Shown: positions 1 through 7,205, counted from the first letter of the stretch. The stretch: 32,570 nt of DNA from CAZHRJ01 sp964534765 (GCA_964534765.1 CAZHRJ010000018.1:1-32570), one strand, 5' to 3'. Notes: generated by a model from the sequence alone, not told the origin. Numbers and translations: made by a program.

Positions 1-122
1 TTCCCTCCCTATTATATTGGAGGGCTTGGCTCGGGATTGCCACCGCCGTGACGCGCTGAGGGTTCCCCGAGTTTGAGCGGTTCTGCACCATCGGTTTCCC
101 GATAGGCACTCAATTTTCAATC
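1..122 (-). ncRNA. group I intron in the tRNA-Leu(UAA) anticodon loop (5' part)
   Basis: Directly after exon base U34, the minus strand shows the landmarks of the tRNA-Leu(UAA) group I intron (subgroup IC3) known from cyanobacteria and plastids. The exon end CTT pairs with TTGAG downstream to form a P1 hairpin with a U-G wobble at the splice site. P2 is a seven-pair stem capped by a GAAA loop. The P/Q core contains GGCAATCCCGAGCCAAGC (plus-strand 24-41). P4 pairs CTCGGG (66-71) with CCCGAG (30-35). From memory, the Anabaena intron has an A-U pair inside P4 where this one has G-C, which would be a compensatory change. A P6-type hairpin with CCCTCC/GGGAGG arms ends at the window edge. P3', P7, P8 and P9 are outside the window. 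No homing endonuclease is visible in this part. Confidence 0.88.
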
Positions 123-157
123 AAGTCCTGAGCGTCTGCCGATTCCGCCACCCCGGC
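123..157 (-). tRNA. tRNA-Leu(UAA), 5' exon only (split gene)
   Basis: Read on the minus strand from 157, the sequence opens with the seven-base acceptor strand GCCGGGG, then T8 and a D-arm of leucine-tRNA type (GCGGAATCGGCAGACGC). The anticodon-stem strand CAGGA and the loop bases CTT follow. The exon stops after the first anticodon base (U34), where a group I intron begins. The anticodon is therefore inferred as UAA from the insertion site conserved in cyanobacterial and plastid tRNA-Leu(UAA). The 3' exon, with the variable arm and T-arm, lies beyond the window start. The long variable arm expected of tRNA-Leu cannot be checked. Confidence 0.88.
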
Positions 158-168
158 ATGGTTACACG

Positions 169-197
169 AGTATAGTAGCAAGAACGGCGAAATACAA
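169..197 (-). promoter_or_regulatory. probable sigma70 promoter of tRNA-Leu
   Basis: On the minus strand a good -10 box, TATACT (174 to 169), lies 11 bases upstream of the first tRNA base. A weak -35 box, TTGTAT (197 to 192), is 17 bp further up. The predicted start of transcription near 162 leaves a very short 5' leader, as expected for a tRNA gene. Confidence 0.55.
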
Positions 198-237
198 AAA
201 GGCAAAACGGATCCGTGACAGTGGATTCCACTTTGCC
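196..237 (-). terminator. likely rho-independent terminator of the aquaporin-amidohydrolase operon
   Basis: Minus-strand arms GGCAAA (237 to 232) and TTTGCC (206 to 201) pair and are followed by TTTTT (200 to 196). Two smaller palindromes sit inside the loop, an AGTGGA/TCCACT repeat and ACGGATCCGT. The site is 47 bp downstream of the amidohydrolase stop. It separates that operon from the tRNA promoter, whose -35 box it just touches. Confidence 0.5.
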
Positions 238-283
238 AAAACTTTGTCAGAATTATCGGACGCCATGGGGTAAAAAGAAAACC

Positions 284-1528
284 TTATCGTTTGATTGGCG
301 TGACAAATATCCGGCCGGCGCGCATCACAAACGAAACGGCGGAGAGACTGACAATGTCCGTTAAAGGATTACCTTCAACCCCGATGATGTCCGCCAGTTT
401 TCCGGATTCCAATGTTCCAACTTCCTGATCGATTCCGTTCATTCGGGCGGAATTGATCGTGGCGCTCCGGATCGCTTCCAGTGGACGCATGCCGCACTCA
501 ACCAGGAGGGGGAAGTCTCTCCAGTTTTCTCCATGCGGGAATACGCCAATGTCCGTTCCATAAGCCACCCGCACACCCGCGCGGGCTATCTTTCGGAATC
601 GGACCCGCTGAACCCGCCTCATCTCCTTTGCTTTGGCCACAATATCCGGCGTCAGATCCAGCCCATTCCGATCGGAAACCAGAAAGTCGAGGACATGCAA
701 CGTCGGCACGCAATAGGTGCCTCGCTTTTTCATGAGCGCGATCGTCGCGTCATCCACCATCGTGCAATGCTCCACGCTGTCGAAGCCGGCATCCACACAA
801 AAACGGATTGCCTGGGCGCCGTGGGCATGGGCCGTTATTTTTTTCCCGAGTCGATGGGCCTCTTCCGCCGCGGAATGGACTTCGTCCCGTGTATAGGTCG
901 AATGCGCGGGATTGTCGCCTTTCGATAGAACGCCGCCGCTCACAAAAATCTTCACCCAGTCCGCGCCGTATTTGATCTCCTCCCGCACCGCCTGTCGGAT
1001 CGCCGGAGAGCCGTCCACGATCCGCCCGATCCCGCGCTGGTGCAGATCGCACGCAAAATCATTCGCGTCTCCGTGGCCACCCGTCGGCGAAATAAAATGC
1101 GGCGCAACGATGATCCTCGGCCCCGGAAACTGACCCCGATCGACCGCCCTCTTCAAATCCACGAGTCCATACTGCCAGTCGCAATCCCCCGGATCCCGAA
1201 CGGTGGTAAACCCCGCTGCCAGGGCGCGCTGGGCGTTCACCAGGGCGTCCAGAACTTTTCCAGCCGATGATCTCTTATACAACAGAGTGTCGAAATTCTT
1301 GGGATCAAGCATCAGATGGCAGTGATTGTCATGCAGACCCGGAAGCAATGTCAGGGAACCCAGGTCGACCGAACGCGCTCGATCCGGGATCTTCAATCGA
1401 GGGCCGATCCCCTCGATCCGGTCATCATCCACGAGTATCACAACAGGCTCGATCATTCGGCCGGCGCGCACATCAATCGCGCGCGACGCTTTCAATGCAT
1501 ATCGGCCGCGCGGCGGAAGGTCCAGCAT
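284..1528 (-). CDS. metal-dependent amidohydrolase (imidazolonepropionase/prolidase-like)
   Basis: A 414-residue protein of the amidohydrolase superfamily, which has a TIM-barrel hydrolase fold with one or two catalytic metals. An N-terminal beta-sandwich segment precedes the metal-binding strand LPGLHDNHCH, whose HxH is H69/H71. Further landmarks are DWVKIFVSGG (the candidate bridging Lys, near residue 193), the HAHG metal ligands near 232, VEHC near 252 and YGTDIG (catalytic Asp, near 325). The closing ESGKLADIIGVEGNPL is typical of the imidazolonepropionase/Xaa-Pro dipeptidase-like branch. No signal peptide is visible, so it is probably cytoplasmic, although several relatives are exported. 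It lies 34 bp downstream of the aquaporin on the same strand and is probably co-transcribed. The substrate cannot be told; hydrolysis of a cyclic amide, imide or dipeptide is the family expectation. Confidence 0.85.
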   Translation of the reverse strand: MLDLPPRGRYALKASRAIDVRAGRMIEPVVILVDDDRIEGIGPRLKIPDRARSVDLGSLTLLPGLHDNHCHLMLDPKNFDTLLYKRSSAGKVLDALVNAQRALAAGFTTVRDPGDCDWQYGLVDLKRAVDRGQFPGPRIIVAPHFISPTGGHGDANDFACDLHQRGIGRIVDGSPAIRQAVREEIKYGADWVKIFVSGGVLSKGDNPAHSTYTRDEVHSAAEEAHRLGKKITAHAHGAQAIRFCVDAGFDSVEHCTMVDDATIALMKKRGTYCVPTLHVLDFLVSDRNGLDLTPDIVAKAKEMRRVQRVRFRKIARAGVRVAYGTDIGVFPHGENWRDFPLLVECGMRPLEAIRSATINSARMNGIDQEVGTLESGKLADIIGVEGNPLTDIVSLSAVSFVMRAGRIFVTPIKR

Positions 1529-1562
1529 GATCGAATGCCCTATATCCGGACTATTCCTCCGA

Positions 1563-2243
1563 TCAAACGCATGGCTGTTCGCTCTTCGCTAATACGGCCC
1601 GGTTTAAAACCGCCGCGAATACACCGCCGGCGATTGGGCCGATCCAGTACAGGCAGTGATTCCCCCAATAACCGGAGGCAAGGGCCGGTCCGAATGAACG
1701 CGCCGGATTCAGTGAAGCGCCCGTCAGGGGGCCGCCCATCAGGATGCAGGACGCCAGAGTGAATCCGATCGCGAGGCCGGCAAATCCCTTGGGCGCGCGG
1801 TCGTCGACCGCTGCGCCAAAAATGGAAGTCACCAGCAGAAACGTGAGGATGGCTTCAATCGCGACACCTCTCGAATACGTCACTCCCTCCCCAAGATCCG
1901 TCGATCCCAGCGCGTTGGGCATGTCCGGAAAAATAGCCCGCAGGGCGGACCCGGCGATGACCGCGCCGATGAGCTGGGCTATGATGTAAAGAAATCCCTG
2001 GCCAAGGCCAATTTTTTTTGCCACAACCATGCTGACCGTAACGGCCGGATTGACGTGGGTCCCCGATAGATGTCCGAACGCATAGATCATGCCCGCCAAA
2101 ACCAGTCCATGAGCCAGCGCGATCCCGACCAGGGAAACTGCCCCCTGACTCCAACCCTGCACCGTCACGGCGCCGGCGCCGATAAATACAAGCGCAAATG
2201 TGCCAACCGCCTCAGCAAAAAACGATGATGTCTTCGATGACAT
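1563..2243 (-). CDS. MIP-family aquaporin with a TIP-like selectivity filter
   Basis: A 226-residue six-helix channel, the usual aquaporin length. Both pore signatures are present: HVNPAVT (N65) and LNPARSFGPA (N179). The start is placed at 2243 because the strong ribosome site AAGGAGG (2256 to 2250) lies six bases from this ATG but abuts the earlier ATG at 2249. Aligning by the two NPA boxes gives an aromatic/arginine filter of H45, I167, A176, R182. E. coli AqpZ has F-H-T-R and GlpF has W-G-F-R. The H-I-A-R set and the helix-5 segment GGPLTGASLNPARSFGP resemble plant tonoplast TIP proteins, which pass water plus ammonia, urea or hydrogen peroxide. It is first gene of a two-gene operon with the amidohydrolase. 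The wider substrate range is inference from the filter only. Confidence 0.9.
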   Translation of the reverse strand: MSSKTSSFFAEAVGTFALVFIGAGAVTVQGWSQGAVSLVGIALAHGLVLAGMIYAFGHLSGTHVNPAVTVSMVVAKKIGLGQGFLYIIAQLIGAVIAGSALRAIFPDMPNALGSTDLGEGVTYSRGVAIEAILTFLLVTSIFGAAVDDRAPKGFAGLAIGFTLASCILMGGPLTGASLNPARSFGPALASGYWGNHCLYWIGPIAGGVFAAVLNRAVLAKSEQPCV

Positions 2244-2383
2244 ACTCATCCTCCTTGGTGACTTTGACGATTCTGCTCAGAACGAAGTCGTTCCATTTAC
2301 TTATCGATAGAATGTCCCGGAAACTGTATCGACGGGCGGAGCGAGTCTGGATATTTCCCATCTGGAGGTGTAAAACACCAGGG
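2244..2383. other. divergent intergenic region between aquaporin and oxidoreductase
   Basis: This 140-bp spacer separates two diverging genes and must hold promoters for both. It contains the aquaporin ribosome site (2250-2256, minus) and a GGAGGTG stretch (2364-2370, plus) 13 bases before the oxidoreductase ATG. I see no convincing -35/-10 pair in either direction. Confidence 0.4.
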
Positions 2384-3493
2384 ATGCGATACGACAGTGT
2401 CATTATCGGCGGCGGCCCCGCCGGATTGGCCGCCGCGATCCGGCTGTCCCGGAGGGGCGAACGGGTACTGCTGGTCGAACAGAAAACATTGCCCCAAAAA
2501 AAGTGCTGCGGCGAATTCCTGCATCCTACCGCCATTCGGGAATTGACGCTCCTACTGGATCAGCCGATCCGTATCCGACCGATCCGGGCGGTAAGAATCT
2601 CGGCCGGAAAAATCAGCCGCGAATTCCGGCTGGCGCATCCGGCGGGCGCCATTGAACGCGAACGGCTGTCTGAGAGGCTTCTTCAGGAAGTCTCGAAAAC
2701 GTCTGCTGAAATCTGGACCGGATCCCGAGCGCGGTTGGATCCATCAGCCGCCAAAATCCGGGTTCGAATTCGATCCGATGCTGTCGAATCGGATAAACTC
2801 ATTCTGGCGGCCGGATCGGCCGCGAAATCGGCCATCACACGCGCCTTCGCCCGACGGGCGAAAGTCTTTTTCTACGGCTTTTCCCTCCGCTGTCCAACGC
2901 CCTTCCCGGGAAAGGTCGCTCTGGCGGCATTGAGTGGCGGATATGCGGGAATATGTGATTTGGGGAATTCCACGTCAAACCTTGCCGGCCTGGTCAGCAC
3001 TCAGGCTTATTCGCGGCTTGCCCCGCAGCGAGAAGGATTTGGTTCGAGGCTCGTTGGTGAAATTCCAGCATGGGAGGGGCTGATCCCCCGGAACGTCAAA
3101 GCGGCCCTCTACCAGGTTCCCGTGCTCGCAGACCCCGTGAATTGCCGATCGACACCTGATCGAGTTTTTTCTGTCGGCGATGCCGCCGGCATGCGGGAAA
3201 CCGCCTTCGGTGACGGAATCGCCCGATCGCTCCGGCAGGCCCGATTCCTCGAAGAATCCCTGCAGAAATCCGCGGATAATCCCGGCGCTGCCGGAGCCAT
3301 TTACTCGCAAAGCCTACAGAGCGATCCCCATCACCCTAATCGCATTCTACTCCAATTCGCCGCAAAGGGGCTGCGATCGCCCCGCATCGCCGGCCTGCTG
3401 CTCTGGACCTCGTCTGCCTGGATCCGGCGCATAGCCGATGCCGCAACGAGGCCCGCTCAGGATGTCACAGATCTGACGGCCGCGAGGTTGTGA
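2384..3493 (+). CDS. NAD(P)/FAD-dependent oxidoreductase (geranylgeranyl-reductase-like)
   Basis: A 369-residue flavoprotein. The FAD-binding Rossmann motif VIIGGGPAGLAAAIRLSRRG starts at residue 5, which supports ATG 2384 as the start. The frame stays open upstream to 2198, but that part overlaps the aquaporin and looks non-coding. A KKCCGEFLHP segment after the dinucleotide fold is typical of the geranylgeranyl reductase/halogenase-like flavoproteins. A second FAD contact, FSVGDAAGM, lies near residue 262. Such enzymes reduce or oxidise isoprenoid or polyketide products, but no terpene or polyketide gene is adjacent, so the substrate is unknown. The ribosome site GGAGGTG is 13 bases upstream, slightly far. 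The last 37 bp overlap the end of the opposite-strand primase-like gene. Confidence 0.8.
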   Translation: MRYDSVIIGGGPAGLAAAIRLSRRGERVLLVEQKTLPQKKCCGEFLHPTAIRELTLLLDQPIRIRPIRAVRISAGKISREFRLAHPAGAIERERLSERLLQEVSKTSAEIWTGSRARLDPSAAKIRVRIRSDAVESDKLILAAGSAAKSAITRAFARRAKVFFYGFSLRCPTPFPGKVALAALSGGYAGICDLGNSTSNLAGLVSTQAYSRLAPQREGFGSRLVGEIPAWEGLIPRNVKAALYQVPVLADPVNCRSTPDRVFSVGDAAGMRETAFGDGIARSLRQARFLEESLQKSADNPGAAGAIYSQSLQSDPHHPNRILLQFAAKGLRSPRIAGLLLWTSSAWIRRIADAATRPAQDVTDLTAARL

Positions 3494-4866
3494 CCGCACC
3501 AGGGTCTCGGACAGAGATGCCGCTCCTGCATGGACACGCAATTAAAGTCGATCATCCGATCCAAGCCTGTGGCCACCGCGCCAGAGTAGAGCCGGATCCA
3601 AAAATCGGCGCGGGTCGACGCATCCAGATGCGTCCAGTCCTCAATCCAGCCATGGTCGTGTTCGTATTTGGATCGGATCAGGCCGCCGATATGTTTCGGA
3701 TGCCAGCCGGTCAAGTACAGATACCGGGCGATATTTTGGAGGTGCGTCGGCTGGAGAACATTCGGATTGGGATGTAAAAGCGGCGCGGCAATACAGGGCG
3801 GGACGCTTGAAAGATCAAACGCGTCATACGTCGACGGCCAGTCATCCGGAGGATCATGATCCGCTGAATCGTATTCCTTGTGAAACGCCGCCAGCGGACT
3901 GGCCGCATACTTTTGGATCAACTCTCCAAAGGATTCCGCCGCGGGCGGCAGCAGGCAGTTCCCCGTAGACGCCAGTTCGGCGGCCGCCGCATAGCGCCGC
4001 CGGCTGTTCAGCAGATCTTTCAATGGCACATCTCCCCGGCGGGGGAGGGTCAGCTGAATCGGAATTTCCCGCGCGATTCTTCTGCCGACCTTGTAGATTT
4101 GAACTTTATGCTTTTGATGGGTTGAGAACGGACACCGGATGTCCCTCATCGTGATCGGATCGCCAAACGCGGACAAATCTAGCGAAATCGCTTCCGCAAA
4201 CCTGCCCCGGCCGCCGCCCACCACAACGTCCGAAAAGACCAGGGGTATCCGGCTGGCCTCGGAGGCGGCACGGATGATTTCATGACACATGAACTCCATC
4301 ACCCGACCCAGTCCGTCGAAGGCCTGACCATGCTGGAAGGAGACACGGCGATGCCGGTGCGTCGTGATCGTGCTGTAGATGTCGGCGAGGCTGTCCGAGA
4401 TATGACCGATCCGCTCCAGCTGCCGGTCGGCCGGACTGTCCGCCGGAACCTTCCACGCAAAGTGATACCCCTGACCCGTCATCAATGTGAGATGAGGGAT
4501 CCTCCACTCATCAAATTTCGACTGAATGGCCCCGTAAAGGGGTTCAAGTTTCGTGAAGCAGCCGGCGGGGTCATAATAGATTTCTCCCGGATAATCGAGA
4601 TTGTAATACTCGACGTCCAGCACTCCCAAGGTGGATTCCTTGTCCCAAAGCGACCGGAAAATGTCCAGGCCGTTGTCCAAAATCCAGTGAAACCCGGATA
4701 CATCCGAGGAGATAAACTCCTTTCGTTGCGACGCCTTCAAATAGGCGCCGTATCCCACCAGATATTCCGCGGTAAAGGATAACGGCTCCGCGCCGGTACC
4801 GCCGCAATACTCCGCGATCCGTTCCCTCACCGACGGATTGGCGTAATAGTCGATGGATGTCCTCAT
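3457..4866 (-). CDS. putative fused archaeo-eukaryotic primase (PriS-like plus PriL-like Fe-S domain)
   Basis: A 469-residue protein; ATG 4866 overlaps the upstream methyltransferase stop (ATGA). I do not recognise a named family, but the order of motifs fits the archaeo-eukaryotic primase (AEP) fold. GVLDVEYYN (D84, E86) matches the metal-binding DxD/E of motif I. MTGQGYHFAWKV (H135) matches the SGxGxH of motif II. DPITMRDIRCPFSTHQKHK (D236, R244, S248, H250, K252) matches motif III, written D-x-x-x-T-x-x-x-x-R-x-P-x-S-x-H-x-K. The C-terminal 115 residues resemble the large-subunit (PriL) iron-sulfur domain: PPCI (C358), a helical stretch with GWHPKHIGGLI, then C443, C452 and C457. That is four cysteines in PriL order with the usual roughly 80-residue gap after the first. 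AEP enzymes make RNA or DNA primers or do gap-filling synthesis. No mobile-element genes flank it. The assignment is motif reading only. Confidence 0.5.
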   Translation of the reverse strand: MRTSIDYYANPSVRERIAEYCGGTGAEPLSFTAEYLVGYGAYLKASQRKEFISSDVSGFHWILDNGLDIFRSLWDKESTLGVLDVEYYNLDYPGEIYYDPAGCFTKLEPLYGAIQSKFDEWRIPHLTLMTGQGYHFAWKVPADSPADRQLERIGHISDSLADIYSTITTHRHRRVSFQHGQAFDGLGRVMEFMCHEIIRAASEASRIPLVFSDVVVGGGRGRFAEAISLDLSAFGDPITMRDIRCPFSTHQKHKVQIYKVGRRIAREIPIQLTLPRRGDVPLKDLLNSRRRYAAAAELASTGNCLLPPAAESFGELIQKYAASPLAAFHKEYDSADHDPPDDWPSTYDAFDLSSVPPCIAAPLLHPNPNVLQPTHLQNIARYLYLTGWHPKHIGGLIRSKYEHDHGWIEDWTHLDASTRADFWIRLYSGAVATGLDRMIDFNCVSMQERHLCPRPWCGHNLAAVRSVTS

Positions 4867-5603
4867 GGGCGGCCGCGGACCGCGCCGGCGCCGATCAAAA
4901 AAATCGCGGGTCGACGGCCGAAGGTCTGAATGCCTTCCCGCTTCCGCCACTCCGATATGGCGCGCGACCCGATTTCCTCCGTCGGGTCGGTCAGATCCAT
5001 CGCCACACAAAGAACGGTCGCGGGGTTTAAAACGGTCAGCGCATCCTCGAACATGGCCGCGTTCCGATACGGGGTCTCCATCCAGATTTGAGTCTGTCCC
5101 AGGCGGCGGCCCTCCGACTCCATCCGGCGAAGATGCTCCCGCCTTCGGGCCGCGTCTCTTGGCAGGTACCCGTGAAAAATGAACGACTGGCCGTTTAATC
5201 CGGAGGCCATCAATGCAAGAAGCACAGACGATGGGCCGACTTGAGGTGACACTCGAATTCCCCGTTGATGCGCCAGCCGAACGAGAGCCGCCCCAGGATC
5301 GGCCACCGCGGGGCATCCCGCGTCGGACATCAATCCCCATTTCCCGCCCTGACAAACCGGATCGATCAACGCATCCAGTTCGCCGGGGCGCGTGTGTTCG
5401 TTGAGCAAACGGATGGGGATCTCCCGATGTAATTTTTCCTTCCGGACTTCCCTCAAAAATCGCTGGCCGGAGACGCGGCTCTCCGCTATCACGCCATCCA
5501 GACTCGCCGCCAGATCCCGAACCGAGGCCGGGAGCGTCGACAAGCGGCCCGCGCTGGAACCGATGGGCGTTGGTATCAAATAAAGCGTCCCTGGACTTTC
5601 CAC
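4863..5603 (-). CDS. RsmI-like SAM-dependent methyltransferase (tetrapyrrole methylase fold)
   Basis: A 246-residue protein starting at GTG 5603. GTLYLIPTPIG at residue 5 is the N-terminal signature of RsmI, the 16S rRNA C1402 2'-O-methyltransferase. LMSDAGCPAVADPG near residue 100 and VGPSSVLLALMASGLNGQ near 122 form the SAM-binding core, followed by FIFHGYLPRD and METPYRN. Canonical RsmI has AEDTR near residue 40. Here it is AESRVSGQRF, and the C-terminal helical extension of RsmI is absent. This matches the shorter RsmI-related subfamily, whose substrate is less certain than that of true RsmI. It is translationally coupled (ATGA) to the primase-like gene. No clear ribosome site was found, and a promoter should lie in the 5604-5862 spacer. 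Confidence 0.8.
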   Translation of the reverse strand: MESPGTLYLIPTPIGSSAGRLSTLPASVRDLAASLDGVIAESRVSGQRFLREVRKEKLHREIPIRLLNEHTRPGELDALIDPVCQGGKWGLMSDAGCPAVADPGAALVRLAHQRGIRVSPQVGPSSVLLALMASGLNGQSFIFHGYLPRDAARRREHLRRMESEGRRLGQTQIWMETPYRNAAMFEDALTVLNPATVLCVAMDLTDPTEEIGSRAISEWRKREGIQTFGRRPAIFLIGAGAVRGRP

Positions 5604-5862
5604 GGGATTAAATTATCTCAATTTCGACATCATCGCCTAGACTATTTTTCGCCCGTATTTTTCGCGCTCATGGGATTAAAGGAATTCGATCGATCGGACG
5701 AATAGAGTATCAGAGTCGGTCGAGGTTGACATCGCCTATTCGCAGCCCAAAACTTGACAGCCCCCGGCGTATTCGATACCTTCTGGTAGTCGGTGCCCTG
5801 CTTAATGGCAACCGGAACCCCAAAGGAGCTGGGGAGACATCATGATAGGGGAGGGAACCCTA
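5604..5862. promoter_or_regulatory. divergent spacer with a candidate flagellin promoter
   Basis: The spacer separates the methyltransferase (minus) from flagellin (plus). TTGACA at 5754-5759 is a perfect -35 box, and 17 bp on lies a poor -10, TACCTT (5777-5782). A second TTGACA at 5726-5731 has no partner. I found neither a sigma28 (TAAA/GCCGATAA) nor a sigma54 (GG/GC) flagellar promoter. Two ribosome sites, AAAGGAG (5822-5828) and GGGGAGGG (5848-5855), serve alternative flagellin starts. Confidence 0.35.
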
Positions 5863-6681
5863 ATGCCGCTTACAGTCCAGGACGACAGTCACATCCAGTT
5901 CGCGCTACGACACACACAAATCAATCATTCTGAAATCGGAAAACGATTGACCCGCATCGCCTCCGGATTGAGGCTGAATCAAGCTTCCGACGATGCCGCG
6001 GGATTGGCGGTCGGTGAGGTATTCACCTCTCAGACACGAGGCCTAGATGCGGCTTCCCGGAATATCCAGGATTTCATGTCCCTGGCCCAGACGGCAGAAG
6101 CCGGGTTGGGAGAAATCCAGGACATGTCCCAGCGGATGAACGAACTCGCCATTCAGGCCTCCAATGGCACGCTTTCCACGGAGGATCGCCAGGTGATTCA
6201 GACGGAAATCGACCAACTGGTTCAGGAAATTGATCGGCAGTCGTCATCCGCTCAATTTAACGGCCAGCCGATCCTGGATGGTTCTTTGTCCACGACGTCT
6301 GTGATCGGACCCAATCCGGGAAATACACTGCATTTGTCCGTATCCGCGGCCAATTCCTCGGCGCTGGGCCTGGCTGGAGTTGATGTCACGACCCAGCAGG
6401 GAGCGCAGTCGGCCATTTCAGCCGCTCAGGGGGCCGTCAACACGATCGCCACCGAGAGGGCGAACATCGGCGCGACGATGAATCGGCTCGTGTCCATTTT
6501 CGATTTCACCGGCGCAGCGCGGGAAAACGCCGCGGCGGCCGCCTCGCGCATCACCGACGCGGACATCGCGCTCGAGGTCACCGGCCTGACAACGGCGCAG
6601 ATCCGGGAACGCGCCGGCCTGTTCGGCGTCGCCCAGGGAAACATCAACCGGCAAAACGCCGTACGGCTCCTGGAAACTTGA
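5863..6681 (+). CDS. flagellin (short, no variable domain)
   Basis: A 272-residue flagellin, the subunit of the flagellar filament, exported by the flagellar type III apparatus. The N-terminal D0/D1 region shows LTRIASGLRLNQASDDAAGL and RNIQDFMSLAQTAEAGLGEI. The C-terminal D1/D0 region shows SRITDADIALEVTGLT and ends NRQNAVRLLET. The central part is only about 60 residues, so the D2/D3 surface domains are essentially missing. I chose ATG 5863 (MPLTVQDD) because flagellins start just before a T-V segment and GGGGAGGG lies seven bases upstream. ATG 5842, seven codons earlier, has its own ribosome site and cannot be excluded. No other flagellar gene is in the window, so this copy is isolated from its export and assembly genes. 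Confidence 0.93.
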   Translation: MPLTVQDDSHIQFALRHTQINHSEIGKRLTRIASGLRLNQASDDAAGLAVGEVFTSQTRGLDAASRNIQDFMSLAQTAEAGLGEIQDMSQRMNELAIQASNGTLSTEDRQVIQTEIDQLVQEIDRQSSSAQFNGQPILDGSLSTTSVIGPNPGNTLHLSVSAANSSALGLAGVDVTTQQGAQSAISAAQGAVNTIATERANIGATMNRLVSIFDFTGAARENAAAAASRITDADIALEVTGLTTAQIRERAGLFGVAQGNINRQNAVRLLET

Positions 6682-6737
6682 ACCGTCCAATCGCCCGGGA
6701 CATCGACCGCCTTTATTTTTGTCCCTAGATTCGATTC

Positions 6738-7205
6738 ATGAAAGCGGAACGGATTTCCCTTTTCCTCCTGCGGATATACGTGGGATATCTGTTTTTATCG
6801 GCCGGATGGCAAAAATGGTCTGCCGACCCTCCATTTACTGACGGTCTGGCCCTGCTCAACTTCCTGAAAAAATGTCTGGCCGATGTTCCATCCGGATCGA
6901 TCACCGCGGCGCTCATCCACACGTATTTTATGCCGTATTCACATGCCCTGTCCTGGATGGTTGTCCTCGGAGAAATAGCCGTCGGATCAGCGCTCCTGTC
7001 CGGAACTGCGACCCGGCTGGCCTGCGTCTTCGGTATCATCATGAACATCAACTTTCTCATTGTCACCGGCGGCACCTTTACCACGTTCGACAACAACGCC
7101 TTCTTCATCCTGATTCAGTTCGCCCTCCTCTGTACCGCGGCGGGACGGTTTATGGGGATCGATTATTTATTGAGCAAGAAATTTCCCGGCAGCTACCTCT
7201 GGTGA
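6738..7205 (+). CDS. DoxX family membrane protein
   Basis: A 155-residue protein with four hydrophobic helices. The opening helix LRIYVGYLFLSAGWQKW is the DoxX family signature. HALSWMVVLGEIAVGSALL and the C-terminal VTGGTFTTFDNNAFF are also typical. DoxX proteins are inner-membrane proteins linked in different species to quinone-dependent oxidation or to oxidative-stress complexes; a role here cannot be specified. The next gene begins four bases after the stop, so the two are probably one transcript. No obvious ribosome site precedes ATG 6738. The 56-bp gap after flagellin contains a weak GGGACA/TGTCCC inverted repeat, which I do not call a terminator. Confidence 0.82.
   Translation: MKAERISLFLLRIYVGYLFLSAGWQKWSADPPFTDGLALLNFLKKCLADVPSGSITAALIHTYFMPYSHALSWMVVLGEIAVGSALLSGTATRLACVFGIIMNINFLIVTGGTFTTFDNNAFFILIQFALLCTAAGRFMGIDYLLSKKFPGSYLW

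Noticed and set aside
2198..2383. Upstream extension of the FAD oxidoreductase
   Set aside because: It overlaps the aquaporin on the other strand, and the FAD motif must be close to the N-terminus, which fits ATG 2384.
4867..5355. N-terminal extension of the primase-like frame (open to 5355)
   Set aside because: It lies antiparallel-free inside the methyltransferase gene in another frame, is Arg/Gly/Pro-rich and shows no domain. The ATGA overlap at 4866 gives a natural start.
5726..5731. First TTGACA upstream of flagellin as a promoter
   Set aside because: No acceptable -10 box occurs 16-18 bp downstream.
6695..6726. GGGACA/TGTCCC inverted repeat after flagellin as a terminator
   Set aside because: The loop is about 18 bases and the T-run lies inside the loop rather than after the stem.
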